Origin: Paenibacillus cookii
Lineage (GTDB): Bacteria > Bacillota > Bacilli > Paenibacillales > Paenibacillaceae
Direction: 5' to 3'
DNA length: 64,000 nucleotides
Assembly (NCBI RefSeq): GCF_018333375.1
Contig: NZ_BORW01000017.1
Span: forward strand, 41,444-105,443
In this document: positions 34,379-43,097 of the stretch, piece after piece
Layout of the letters: every line of letters begins with the position of its first letter
Numbering within the stretch: position 1 is the stretch's first letter
Notes under the pieces: model-generated
Seen by the model: only the letters and a program-made list of their open reading frames with translations
Database searches by the model: none
What the model was told of the DNA's origin: nothing
Made by a program: the position numbers and the translations under genes

Positions 34379-35803
34379 ATGTATATCCAGAACATGTATA
34401 TTAATGGCGAGTGGATAAGCTGCCGGGAGGAGCTGGAGGTTCGGAACCCGGCGACGCTCGAAGTGATCGGCTCGATTCCGAGAGGCGGCGCGGACGCGGC
34501 GCGCCAAGCGGCGGACGCGGCTTATGCGGCGCTGGCCTCCTGGTCCGCCTTGACGGCGAACGAACGGGCCGGATTGCTGATGAAATGGCATGCGCTGATC
34601 GAAGCGCACACGCAGGAGCTGGCCCAAATCATGACGGCCGAGCAGGGCAAGCCGCTCAAGGAAGCGGCCGGAGAAATCGGGTACGCGAACAGCTTCGTTT
34701 CCTGGTACGCCGAAGAAGGCAAACGGGTATACGGGCAGACGATCCCGGCTTCTTCCCCGAACAAAAGAATATGGGTGCACAAGCAGCCGGTAGGCGTCAT
34801 CGCGGCAATTACCCCGTGGAATTTCCCGGCGTCGATGATCACGCGCAAGGTCGCTCCGGCGCTGGCCGCCGGATGCACGGTCGTGCTCAAACCGTCGGAG
34901 GAAACGCCGTTTACGGCCTTGAGGCTGGCCCAGTTGGCCGAACGGGCGGGCATTCCCGCGGGCGTATTCAATGTCGTGACCGGGGATGCGGCTCCGATCG
35001 CCGAAGCATGGCAACAGGACGAACGGGTCCGCAAAATTTCGTTCACGGGATCGACGGCGATCGGGAAAATGCTGATGCGCGGCGCGGCCGGCACGGTCAA
35101 AAAAATATCGCTCGAGCTGGGCGGCCACGCACCGTTTATCGTGACGGCGCAGGCCGATCTGGATCAAGCGGTCGAGGGGCTGATCGCCTCCAAATTCCGC
35201 AACGGCGGACAAACCTGCGTATGCACGAACCGGGTTTACGCGGAGGAATCGATCGCCGACGAATTCGCGAAAAGGGCGGCGCAGCGCGCATCCCGGCTTA
35301 AGGTCGGAAACGGCATGGAGGAAGGCGTGGACATCGGTCCGCTGATCAATGCCAAAGCCGTCGAAAAGGTGAAGCGCCAGATCGAAGACGCCAAAGCCAA
35401 AGGCGGGACGATTCTGACGGGCGGGGACGCGCCGGAGGGCGCCAAGGGTTATTTCATGAACCCCACGGTCGTGATGAACGCCACCGACGAGATGGAATGC
35501 ATGAACGAGGAGACGTTCGGCCCGCTCGCGCCGATTACGACCTTCCGCACGCTGGAGGAGGCGGTCGAACGCGCCAACCGCAGTCCGTACGGGCTTGCGG
35601 CATACGTATTCACGGGAAACATCAAAGAAGCGCTGTATGCCGCGGAAGCGCTGGAATACGGCATCGTCGGGGTCAACGACCCGCTTCCGTCCACGGCGCA
35701 AGCCCCGTTCGGGGGCTTCAAGCAGAGCGGGCTGGGACGCGAGGGCGGCCATTTCGGCATCGAGGAATATTTGGAGATCAAATATATTTCTTTGGGACTA
35801 TAA
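34379..35803 (+). CDS. Succinate-semialdehyde dehydrogenase-like aldehyde dehydrogenase
   Basis: A 474-residue NAD(P)-dependent aldehyde dehydrogenase, closest in motifs to GabD, which oxidises succinate semialdehyde to succinate. The cofactor segment is ITPWNFPASMITRK (about 140-153), the general base Glu is in SLELGGHAPF, and the nucleophile is the first Cys of GGQTCVCTNR (about Cys279). The CVC pair matches the redox-switch cysteines known from SSADH. The start is the ATG at 34379 with AAGGGGAG upstream. No GABA transaminase gene is nearby, so another semialdehyde substrate is possible. Confidence 0.83.
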   Translation: MYIQNMYINGEWISCREELEVRNPATLEVIGSIPRGGADAARQAADAAYAALASWSALTANERAGLLMKWHALIEAHTQELAQIMTAEQGKPLKEAAGEIGYANSFVSWYAEEGKRVYGQTIPASSPNKRIWVHKQPVGVIAAITPWNFPASMITRKVAPALAAGCTVVLKPSEETPFTALRLAQLAERAGIPAGVFNVVTGDAAPIAEAWQQDERVRKISFTGSTAIGKMLMRGAAGTVKKISLELGGHAPFIVTAQADLDQAVEGLIASKFRNGGQTCVCTNRVYAEESIADEFAKRAAQRASRLKVGNGMEEGVDIGPLINAKAVEKVKRQIEDAKAKGGTILTGGDAPEGAKGYFMNPTVVMNATDEMECMNEETFGPLAPITTFRTLEEAVERANRSPYGLAAYVFTGNIKEALYAAEALEYGIVGVNDPLPSTAQAPFGGFKQSGLGREGGHFGIEEYLEIKYISLGL

Positions 35804-35956
35804 CCGGCAGCATGTTTTTTCGAAAAACGGGCGGCTTCATGGATTCTACACATTTATGGCCTATACTGGACTCTGGACTCGCGATAAAATCCGGCTGCCG
35901 AAACTCCGCGAACGGCTCGCGGGTGCAGCCGGGGGAATGCCTAGAGGGAGCGAACG

Positions 35957-37405
35957 ATGGCAATGAAAAGATGGAACCGGATCGACGTCAAGCTTGGCGC
36001 CGTCATGCTTGGCATGTTCGTCGCCGTGCTGCTGCTGTTGGGCGTCGTGATGGGCGGATTGTTTACCAAGTTCACGACGAAACAAAGCCATCACGAAGCG
36101 GAAGAGCTTGCGGCTCACGTCGTGCACATGCTGCAAAAGCAATCGTATGCCGCCAACGATCTGATCGGCACGATGGCCGAATTTTCGAACGTGGACATTT
36201 TTTTGCTGCGGGCGGACGGCACGTTTTCCAAGCGGGATGCCGAGTTGATTCGGCAGAGGCAATACCCGGACGGGATTTGGGACCGCCCGAATTTGCTGGC
36301 TTCCCGTCAGGTGGAAACGGAATTTTCCGCGGACGGCAAATGGCTGCTGCTGCACGGCAAACCGATGACGGACGAAAACGGCAGGTTCATCGGAGGCGTG
36401 TATGTCATCAGCTCGCTGGAGGCGATGAAGCATTCGATCCGCTCGATCCGGACGATGATCGCCCTGACGGGAGCGGGCGCGTTCCTCGTCACGCTGGGCC
36501 TTGTGTTCATGCTGTCCAGGAAGCTGTCGCGTCCCCTGCTGCAGATCGAAAGGGCGGCGCGGCGAATTGCCAGGGGAGAACTTGAAACCCGGCTGCCGGT
36601 CACGAGGAAAGACGAGATCGGGTCGCTGATCGGGGCCATCAACGATTTGGCCGGAGAACTCCAGCGGTACAGGGATACGAGAAACGAGTTTTTTGCGAAC
36701 ATCTCCCATGAGCTGCGGACCCCGATTACGTACCTTGAGGGGTATGCCGACGTGCTTTCGAAGGGACTCGTTCATGGCGAAGAGGAACAGAGAAAAACGC
36801 TCGACATCATCGCCCAAGAAGCGCGCCGCCTGATGGTCCTGATCCGCGAGCTGTTCGATCTGGCGAAAATGGAGGAAGGCCGGATCGATCTTTGTCCCGA
36901 ATGGGTGGAGGTCAACGGCTTGTTGGACAAAAGCGCGCTGAAGGTAAAGCTTCGGGCGGAAAGCAAGGGCATCGGCATTCATGTCCGCCATCCCCGGAAG
37001 GAGCAATATGTCTGGGCCGACGGCAACCGCATGGAGCAAATATTGATCAATCTGCTGGATAATGCCGTCTCCTTTACGACGAAAGGCGAGATTGTGTTGA
37101 GCGCCGCAAGCGAGGGGAACCGGATCAGGATCGAAGTCAGCGATACCGGACCCGGTATTCCCGCGGAGGAGCTGCCCTACATTTTCGAGCGTTTTTACAG
37201 GGTCGAAAAGTCGCGTTCCCGGCAGCACGGCGGGAGCGGCCTCGGCCTTTCCATCGTGAAAAAACTGGCGGAGCTTCAGGGAGGAACGGTCGAGGTTCGC
37301 AGCACGCCTGGAACGGGAACCTCGTTCATCCTCACGTTTCCGGCCGGAGACGCCGCTGAAGGGAAAGGAAACGGAAATGGGAAAAGACCGGGTTTTGATC
37401 GTTGA
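35957..37405 (+). CDS. Two-component sensor histidine kinase
   Basis: A 482-residue membrane kinase: helix 1 (about 12-35), an extracytoplasmic PAS-like sensor (about 36-168), helix 2 (about 169-190), HAMP, HisKA with FFANISHELRTPITY (His near 235), then ATPase boxes NLLDNAVSFT, DTGPGIP, FERFYRVEKSR and GSGLGLSIV. The start is the ATG at 35957 after GAGGGAG. Its 3' end overlaps the response regulator by 29 nt. Signal and targets are not evident from neighbours. Confidence 0.88.
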   Translation: MAMKRWNRIDVKLGAVMLGMFVAVLLLLGVVMGGLFTKFTTKQSHHEAEELAAHVVHMLQKQSYAANDLIGTMAEFSNVDIFLLRADGTFSKRDAELIRQRQYPDGIWDRPNLLASRQVETEFSADGKWLLLHGKPMTDENGRFIGGVYVISSLEAMKHSIRSIRTMIALTGAGAFLVTLGLVFMLSRKLSRPLLQIERAARRIARGELETRLPVTRKDEIGSLIGAINDLAGELQRYRDTRNEFFANISHELRTPITYLEGYADVLSKGLVHGEEEQRKTLDIIAQEARRLMVLIRELFDLAKMEEGRIDLCPEWVEVNGLLDKSALKVKLRAESKGIGIHVRHPRKEQYVWADGNRMEQILINLLDNAVSFTTKGEIVLSAASEGNRIRIEVSDTGPGIPAEELPYIFERFYRVEKSRSRQHGGSGLGLSIVKKLAELQGGTVEVRSTPGTGTSFILTFPAGDAAEGKGNGNGKRPGFDR

Positions 37406-38072
37406 TGACGAATGGAACATGCGCAATCTCCTGCGCATTTATTTGGAGCAGGCGGGGTTCGGCGTCAGGGAAGCGGCAAGCGGGAGCGAAGCGCTGGACC
37501 TGCTGCGGGCCGGCGCATTCGATGCCGTCGTGCTGGACGTCATGATGCCCGACATGGACGGGTGGCAGGTATGCGAGGAGCTGCGGGGATTTTCCATGGC
37601 GCCGGTGCTGATGCTGAGCGCGCGTTCCGATACGAAGGACATCGTGAAGGGGATGAAAATCGGCGCGGACGATTATTTGCCGAAGCCGTTTCAGCCGGAA
37701 GAACTGACGGAACGGCTTCGCGCCTTGATCCGCAGATCGAGGCAAGCCCGGCTTCAGGCCGGTCATGTCCGAAAGCTGGACATGCCGGGGTTGACCATCT
37801 ATCCGGAAGGCCGGGAGGTGCTCGTTGAGCATACGCCGCTGGATTTGACGCAAAAGGAATTCGACATATTGCTGCTGCTGGCGGAAAACGAACATCGCGT
37901 CTACTCGCGGGACATGCTGATCGAAAACATCTGGGGCAACGATTATGCAGGGGATTACCGGGTTGTGGACACCCATGTCAAAAACATCCGCGAAAAGGTT
38001 CAACGCGCCGGACTTTCCTATACGCCGATCCAGACGGTGTGGGGAGTCGGATACCGGTGGCATAGAGGCTGA
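37377..38072 (+). CDS. OmpR-family response regulator
   Basis: A 231-residue regulator with receiver domain (LIVDDEWNM; phospho-acceptor Asp in VLDVMMPDMDG near residue 54; conserved Lys in YLPKPFQPEE) and a winged-helix DNA-binding domain ending in TVWGVGYRWHRG. It pairs with the kinase whose gene overlaps it. A terminator follows within 40 nt. Targets unknown. Confidence 0.9.
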   Translation: MGKDRVLIVDDEWNMRNLLRIYLEQAGFGVREAASGSEALDLLRAGAFDAVVLDVMMPDMDGWQVCEELRGFSMAPVLMLSARSDTKDIVKGMKIGADDYLPKPFQPEELTERLRALIRRSRQARLQAGHVRKLDMPGLTIYPEGREVLVEHTPLDLTQKEFDILLLLAENEHRVYSRDMLIENIWGNDYAGDYRVVDTHVKNIREKVQRAGLSYTPIQTVWGVGYRWHRG

Positions 38073-38106
38073 CGTCGCCAAAATCCCGAAATGCTTATCC
38101 TGAACG

Positions 38107-38142
38107 CAAAAAAAGGATACGCCGCCTGGCGTATCCTTTTTG
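38107..38142. terminator. Bidirectional terminator
   Basis: AAAAGGATACGCC and GGCGTATCCTTTT flank a 4-nt loop, with A/T tails on both sides. It serves the response regulator (plus) and the PrsA-like gene (minus). Confidence 0.85.
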
Positions 38143-38151
38143 ATGTACCGA

Positions 38152-39276
38152 TTATTTGCTTTCTTCTTTGCTGGAAGCTTCCGCTTTTTCCAGGGTGTTC
38201 GTAATTTTCGCTTTTGCCTTGATGTCGGCGAGCCAAGTCGGAGCTTTTTGCATGAGCTGCTGGAAGATCAGCTGCTCTTTGATGTCCGCTTTTTTCTCGT
38301 CGAGCGTTGCCGCATGGGCTGCTTTATAACCTGTTCTCTTGATGATATGGTACCCGAAATCGGTCTTGACGACGCCGCTCAGTTCGCCGTCCTTCAGCTT
38401 AAACGCCGTATCTTCGAACTCCTTGGCCATTTTGCCGCGAGGGAAGTACCCGAGATCGCCGCCTTGATCCTTGGAGCCCGGATCCGTCGATTTTTCCTTG
38501 GCCAGCTTCGCGAAATCCGCGCCGTTTTTCAGCTGCTTCAGGATGTCTTCGGCTTCTTCCTTGGTGGCTACGAGGATATGGGATGCTTTGACTTCTTCAG
38601 GCGTGTCGTAGGAAGCCTTGTTTTCTTCGAAATATTTTTTCGTGTCTTCGTCGGTGACTTTGACTTCCGGCTCCAGCAGCTTGCGCAGCTTGGCCTGCAT
38701 TTCCATTTGATCGTTGAAGTCTTCTTCGGACATGCCGCTTTGCATCAACGCCGATTGGAACGTTTCTTCGTCGCCGTATTGTTTTTTGATGAACTCTTTT
38801 TCTTTATCGATATCGGCTTGAGCAACCTTGAGGCCTTTTTTGGAAAGCTCCTGGTTCAGAAGCGTTTCCGAGATCAGGTTGTCCAGCGTTTGCGTGCCGC
38901 CGACTTTGACCAATGCGCCGTAAAGCTTGTCTTTCGTAATTTTTTCGCCGTTGACCGTTGCGACCGCTTCGCTGCTGCCGCCTTTGGCGAACGGTGGTTT
39001 GATCAGCACGACGACCAGCACGATCGCCAGCACCAAGGAAACGACCATCCACAATTTGTTGCCCGAGGCAGGAGCCGGCGTCGGCGGTATGGAACCCGCT
39101 TTAGGCGTTTTGGCTGCGTGGGCGGAGGCCGGAGCGTCCTTGTCTGTCTTTGCCGGAGCCGGCTTTTCCGCGGCAGGCTTATCCGATGACAGCGCGTCCT
39201 GCCCTTGGTTTACCCCCGATTGCTCTTCAGGTGTGAGGTTTTCTTCATTCAATGTGTCTTTTTCTTTTTCCGACAT
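38152..39276 (-). CDS. PrsA-like peptidyl-prolyl isomerase / foldase with N-terminal membrane anchor
   Basis: A 374-residue protein. A Pro/Ala/Glu-rich cytoplasmic part (1-74) is followed by one membrane helix (WMVVSLVLAIVLVVVLI, about 76-92), a SurA/PrsA N-domain (ATVNGEKITKDKLYGAL), a parvulin domain (VKASHILVATKEEAEDILKQL; GGDLGYFPRGKM; FGYHIIKRTGY) and a Lys-rich tail. It helps exported proteins fold outside the membrane. Unlike B. subtilis PrsA it has no lipobox Cys and is anchored by an uncleaved helix. The start is the ATG at 39276 behind AAGGAGGAG. Confidence 0.85.
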   Translation of the reverse strand: MSEKEKDTLNEENLTPEEQSGVNQGQDALSSDKPAAEKPAPAKTDKDAPASAHAAKTPKAGSIPPTPAPASGNKLWMVVSLVLAIVLVVVLIKPPFAKGGSSEAVATVNGEKITKDKLYGALVKVGGTQTLDNLISETLLNQELSKKGLKVAQADIDKEKEFIKKQYGDEETFQSALMQSGMSEEDFNDQMEMQAKLRKLLEPEVKVTDEDTKKYFEENKASYDTPEEVKASHILVATKEEAEDILKQLKNGADFAKLAKEKSTDPGSKDQGGDLGYFPRGKMAKEFEDTAFKLKDGELSGVVKTDFGYHIIKRTGYKAAHAATLDEKKADIKEQLIFQQLMQKAPTWLADIKAKAKITNTLEKAEASSKEESK

Positions 39277-39404
39277 TAAATCTAACTCCTCCTTTGATAT
39301 AACAATAACACTTATGCGTATCACTTTACCAGATTCGGGAGCATTTATCCTTAAGAAGAAATAAATTGTGAACAAAAAATTTTAATGAGGTTTTAAGAAA
39401 CGGC

Positions 39405-39454
39405 AAAAAAACATGGCCGTTGTTCCGCCATAAGCAGCAAAAACAGCCATGTTT
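39405..39454 (-). terminator. Terminator of the spoVA operon
   Basis: AAACATGGC (39409-39417) and GCCATGTTT (39446-39454) pair across a long loop. On the minus strand the stem is followed by seven U. Confidence 0.75.
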
Positions 39455-39464
39455 GCCATCCGAT

Positions 39465-40475
39465 TTATTTTTCCCGTTCGATGGACACCGCGTGGGCGAT
39501 GCACGGGATCGATTCGTTCTGCTGATAAGACAGCGGGGACAGAAGGGCCCCGGTAGCGACGACCAAAATCCGGTTCAGTTCGCCGCGGCGCATCCGGTTC
39601 AGCAAATGGCCGTAAGTGACGACCGCCGAGCAGGCGCAGCCGCTCGCCCCGGCTTGCACGTTTTGGGTTTTGTAATCGTAGATCATCATGCCGCAGTCCG
39701 AGTACGTCGTTTGCTCCATCGGGATGTTATGTTTTTTGAACAAATCGCAGGCGATTTCATATCCGACCTTCGACAGGTCCCCGGTCACAATAAGGTCGTA
39801 ATAACCGGGTTCGATCTGAAGATCGCGGAAATGGGCTTCGATCGTGTCGACCGCGGCAGGCGCCATGGCGGCTCCCATGTTAAACGGATCCGTCATGCCC
39901 ATGTCGACGACGCGTCCGATCGTAGCCGACGTGACGTACGGCCCGTTCCCTTCCCGCCCTAGCACGGCGGCGCCGGCCCCGGTAACGGTAAATTGGGCCG
40001 TCGGCGGTTTTTGCGACCCGTATTCGGTCGGATACCTGAACTGCTTTTCGACGCTTGCGTTATGGCTGCAGGTGGCGGCAAGCGTATGTTTCGCCCCGCC
40101 GGAGTTGACGACGTAAGCGGCGAGCGCCAGGCTTTCCATCGACGTGGAGCAGGCGCCGAACAGCCCGAAATACGGAATCGCCAGCGTTCGGGCGGCAAAG
40201 CTGCTCGAAATGATCTGGTTCATCAGGTCGCCGCCGAAATGGAACTGGATTTGCCCTTCGGTCAATCCGGCATGCTGGATCGCCATTTTGGCCGCTTCCT
40301 CAAGGAAGGCCTTTTCGGCTTTCTCCCAGCTGTCCTGCCCGAGATACAGCTCGCTGTGGACGATATCGAAGTCCTCGGCGAGCGGGCCTTGTCCTTCAAA
40401 GGGCCCGACGGACGTCGCGGCGGAAAGGATGGAAGGTTTATTGTCAAAAACCCAGCTTTGATGGCCTTTCAGCAT
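39465..40475 (-). CDS. spoVAD: Stage V sporulation protein AD
   Basis: A 336-residue thiolase-like protein. In B. subtilis SpoVAD sits at the inner spore membrane and binds dipicolinic acid for uptake into the forespore. Visible family motifs are FGACSTSMESLALAAY (about 108-123), TGAGAAVLG and QAGASGCACSAVV. The start is the ATG at 40475; its GGAGG lies within the last codons of spoVAC. It is the last gene of the operon; no spoVAE gene follows, and a terminator comes directly after. Confidence 0.93.
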   Translation of the reverse strand: MLKGHQSWVFDNKPSILSAATSVGPFEGQGPLAEDFDIVHSELYLGQDSWEKAEKAFLEEAAKMAIQHAGLTEGQIQFHFGGDLMNQIISSSFAARTLAIPYFGLFGACSTSMESLALAAYVVNSGGAKHTLAATCSHNASVEKQFRYPTEYGSQKPPTAQFTVTGAGAAVLGREGNGPYVTSATIGRVVDMGMTDPFNMGAAMAPAAVDTIEAHFRDLQIEPGYYDLIVTGDLSKVGYEIACDLFKKHNIPMEQTTYSDCGMMIYDYKTQNVQAGASGCACSAVVTYGHLLNRMRRGELNRILVVATGALLSPLSYQQNESIPCIAHAVSIEREK

Positions 40476-40482
40476 GTTCGGT

Positions 40483-40965
40483 TCAACCTCCTACGATGTT
40501 GGGATCAAAGATGATGTGGGCGATGCCGACGGCAAATGCCGCTACCGTGCCGAACACGATCACGGGTCCGGCGACCTTGAAAATGCTCCCGCCCATGCCG
40601 AGCACGATTCCGTCCCGGCGGTATTCGATGGCGGCCGAGGCCATCGCGTTGGCAAAGCCGGTCACCGGCACGGCCGTGCCCGCCCCGGCCCATTGGGCGA
40701 TTTTATCGTATACTCCGAGGCTTGTCAGAATGACCGAGATCAGAACCAGCACGCCGGTGGTCGGGCTGCCGGCCTCCTTGATGCTGAAACCGCCGAAATG
40801 AACGAACAGCTGCTGGATGATTTGTCCCAAAAGGCAGATGAGGCCGCCAACCAGGAAAGCTCTGCATAATTTAATGAAAGCAAATTTGCTCGGCTCGCGT
40901 TTTTTGGCCAGGGCTTGATATTCCTGCATGACAGGGGTGAGCTTTTTTTTCTTTTTGCTGACCAT
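40483..40965 (-). CDS. spoVAC: Stage V sporulation protein AC
   Basis: A 160-residue protein with a basic N-terminus and about four to five membrane helices, including RAFLVGGLICLLGQIIQQLF and VPVTGFANAMASAAIEYRRDG. In B. subtilis SpoVAC behaves as a mechanosensitive channel for dipicolinate release. The start is the ATG at 40965 with AGGAGG overlapping the stop of the upstream gene. Probably forespore-specific, although I could not find a convincing sigma-G promoter by eye. Confidence 0.93.
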   Translation of the reverse strand: MVSKKKKKLTPVMQEYQALAKKREPSKFAFIKLCRAFLVGGLICLLGQIIQQLFVHFGGFSIKEAGSPTTGVLVLISVILTSLGVYDKIAQWAGAGTAVPVTGFANAMASAAIEYRRDGIVLGMGGSIFKVAGPVIVFGTVAAFAVGIAHIIFDPNIVGG

Positions 40966-40977
40966 TATTTTGTCCTC

Positions 40978-41838
40978 CTAACGCGTTAATAACGGCTTGA
41001 CGTCGGAGATGACCTGTTCAAGCTGGTTTGAGCATTGCTCATACAGCGTTTTGGCCTCCGCCCGGTCCGTGGACAATCCGAACATTTCAAGATCCGCCTG
41101 GCATTTTTTCAGATTCGCGTACAGCGATGCTTTTTGCTGCGGCTGGGGAACTTTGACCTGATCGTCGAACAAATCGACGTACAGCTGGCCGTAGGCATCC
41201 ACTTGTCCGATAAACACGTTGTCGAGCGAAACCCCGAGTTTTTCAAGCTCCGTATGAAGCCAGCTCCGGTTGAGCCCCCGCGTCGCCAGGGGTTCGTCCA
41301 TCACCTTGCCGTCGAGGATGACGGTTTGCGGCTCGGATTCGGGCCCGACCTTAATGCCCAGATGCGTCGGCGTAAGCGGCTGGTTTTCCTTTTTGAGGAG
41401 AACGTTGATTTCGCCGTTGGGTTCCATGAGAGCAAACTCGACTTCTGCCGCTTTGAAGGCATTTTTGGTCCGGAGTAGCTGCATCAGCTCCTCATTGGAC
41501 AGCCGCTCTTTTTTGAGATTGTCCTCCATGATTTTGCCGTCCTTGATCAGGATCGTGCTCGTGCTGTCGATGAAATCCCGCGCCTTTTTGCTCTTGAGCT
41601 GCAAAAATTCGATGCCTAACGATACGAGCACCCACACGGTCAATGAGATGACTCCCAAATACCAGGCTTCCTTGACGTTAAGCGAGATTGCCGCCGCCAG
41701 ATCCCCGATCGTAATCCCCGTAATGTATTCGAAGAAGGAGAGCTGGGAAATCTGCCTCTTGCCAAGCAGCTTGGTTAAACCAAACAATACGATGATCGAT
41801 GCCAGGGTGCGGACAATGACCTCGACCCATTCCGGCAT
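40978..41838 (-). CDS. YetF-family (DUF421) membrane protein with C-terminal DUF1657 domain
   Basis: A 286-residue protein. Three N-terminal helices (about 5-80) and the cytoplasmic DUF421 domain (KARDFIDSTSTILIKDGKIMEDNL, then RSWLHTELEKLGVS) are followed from about residue 235 by a DUF1657 helical hairpin (LYANLKKCQADLEMFGLST...EAKTLYEQCSNQLEQVI). The tail is homologous to the whole product of the divergent gene at 41966. The same gene types accompany the transferable spoVA2 operons linked to heat-resistant spores. The start is the ATG at 41838 behind GGGGG. It heads the YetF-spoVAC-spoVAD operon. Confidence 0.85.
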   Translation of the reverse strand: MPEWVEVIVRTLASIIVLFGLTKLLGKRQISQLSFFEYITGITIGDLAAAISLNVKEAWYLGVISLTVWVLVSLGIEFLQLKSKKARDFIDSTSTILIKDGKIMEDNLKKERLSNEELMQLLRTKNAFKAAEVEFALMEPNGEINVLLKKENQPLTPTHLGIKVGPESEPQTVILDGKVMDEPLATRGLNRSWLHTELEKLGVSLDNVFIGQVDAYGQLYVDLFDDQVKVPQPQQKASLYANLKKCQADLEMFGLSTDRAEAKTLYEQCSNQLEQVISDVKPLLTR

Positions 41839-41965
41839 AACATAACCCCCATTTCAGTCTGAATAACCAAATTATTTGCATCGTTCCTTCATTTTATGAA
41901 TTTTTTCAATCCATGCAGGTTAGATTATGATTCGTACTTTTGCATTCGAAGGAGGTGTGACCGAG

Positions 41966-42172
41966 ATGACAGTAGCTTCCCAGGTTAAAACGACTCTCGC
42001 TTCTCTGAAGAGCGCTCAAGCAAGCCTCGAGACGTTTGCGCTCAGCACGCAAAACCAAGAGGCCAAAAACCTGTTCACCGCTGCCGCGCAGCAAACCCAG
42101 CAAATCGTGCAGCAGGTGGAGAGCAGAGTTCAGCAGCTTGAAAACGAAGAACCGCAATACAAAGGATTCTAA
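41966..42172 (+). CDS. Small DUF1657 protein
   Basis: A 68-residue, wholly helical protein (VKTTLASLKSAQASLETFAL, then EAKNLFTAAAQQTQQIVQQV) belonging to DUF1657. It is a paralogue of the C-terminal domain of the YetF protein encoded divergently 127 bp away. The start is the ATG at 41966 behind AAGGAGGTG. DUF1657 genes lie in spoVA-type operons, so a spore-envelope role is likely; the biochemical function is unknown. Confidence 0.85.
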   Translation: MTVASQVKTTLASLKSAQASLETFALSTQNQEAKNLFTAAAQQTQQIVQQVESRVQQLENEEPQYKGF

Positions 42173-42218
42173 TCCTTTCCATCCGAAGGGTCTTGTTACA
42201 TACCGGACTCGACCCCGA

Positions 42219-42251
42219 AACGAAGCAGCGGCCGACGGCCGCTGCTTCGTT
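42219..42251 (+). terminator. Terminator of the DUF1657 gene
   Basis: A perfect 15-bp stem, AACGAAGCAGCGGCC (42219-42233) with GGCCGCTGCTTCGTT (42237-42251), loop GAC, then GCATTTTA. Confidence 0.75.
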
Positions 42252-42352
42252 GCATTTTAGGGACGCTTACGCGTGACAAAAGCATATGGTTTGTGGATAA
42301 TAATGAAGGGCTGCAAGAAGCCTGATCCAAAAGACGGGAGGAAATTCGAAAT

Positions 42353-43021
42353 ATGACATTAAGGCGCGAACGGCTGCGAAAGTTGATTACCGCCGCGTTT
42401 ATTTTTGCCGTATTGTTTTTGATCGTGGCCGTTTTGATTGAGACCGGTCACATCGCATGGTTCGACGATGCCGTCATCTCGGCCGTGCAGGGGTTGGAGA
42501 ACGACGGACTGACGCGCGTCATGAAATGGTTTACCTTTTTAGGGTCCTCGCTGATGGCGGTCATCCTTTCCGTCTTGGCATTCTTTTTCCTGATGGTCGT
42601 CCTGAAGCACCGGCGCGAGCTGCTGATGTTTTTGACGGCGGTAGGCGGTTCCGAGCTATGGAACCTGCTTCTGAAGTATGCCATTCAGCGGGACAGGCCC
42701 AATACGCACCGGTTGATCGAGATTACGGGCTACAGTTTTCCGAGCGGCCATTCGATGGGAGCCTTTTCGCTGTACGGCGCGTTTGCTTTTTTGGTGTGGA
42801 GGCACATCCCTTTTCTTGCTGGAAGAATCGCCATGATCGCGGCCGGGGTTGCGTTAACGCTCCTGATCGGCATCAGCCGGATCTATTTGGGGGTTCATTA
42901 CCCGAGCGACGTGCTTGGAGGATATTTGGCGAGCGCCGCATGGCTGATGGTTTCGATTCTGTTGTTCGAAAAATATTGGAGGCATTCAGGAAACTTGCAT
43001 GGAAAGCCGGGCCTCGCGTAA
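42353..43021 (+). CDS. PAP2-family phosphatase
   Basis: A 222-residue membrane phosphatase with six helices and the three acid-phosphatase motifs: KYAIQRDRP (about 108-116), YSFPSGHSMG (about 127-136) and SRIYLGVHYPSDVLGG (about 175-190). It likely dephosphorylates undecaprenyl diphosphate or phosphatidylglycerol phosphate at the outer face of the membrane (BcrC/YodM type). The start is the ATG at 42353 behind GGGAGG. The next gene, an AI-2E family protein, is 76 nt downstream. Confidence 0.87.
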   Translation: MTLRRERLRKLITAAFIFAVLFLIVAVLIETGHIAWFDDAVISAVQGLENDGLTRVMKWFTFLGSSLMAVILSVLAFFFLMVVLKHRRELLMFLTAVGGSELWNLLLKYAIQRDRPNTHRLIEITGYSFPSGHSMGAFSLYGAFAFLVWRHIPFLAGRIAMIAAGVALTLLIGISRIYLGVHYPSDVLGGYLASAAWLMVSILLFEKYWRHSGNLHGKPGLA

Positions 43022-43097
43022 TATGGAAGCATAGAGAACTTTGCAAGCCAAACATGGAGAGAAACTTTAAAGATAAAAGGAGAATGATTGCAAAGCA

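Noticed and set aside
34373..35752. Long minus-strand ORF opposite the aldehyde dehydrogenase gene
   Set aside because: Arg-rich shadow frame of a gene with an intact active site.
35861..37438. Long minus-strand ORF opposite the histidine kinase gene
   Set aside because: Shadow frame without a ribosome site or family features.
38140..39189. Plus-strand ORF rich in Phe/Arg opposite the PrsA-like gene
   Set aside because: Overlaps a terminator and mirrors a Lys/Glu-rich coding sequence; not a plausible protein.
41839..41965. Sigma-G promoters for the spoVA and DUF1657 genes
   Set aside because: I could not find -35/-10 pairs with correct spacing on either strand, so none is listed although forespore expression is likely.
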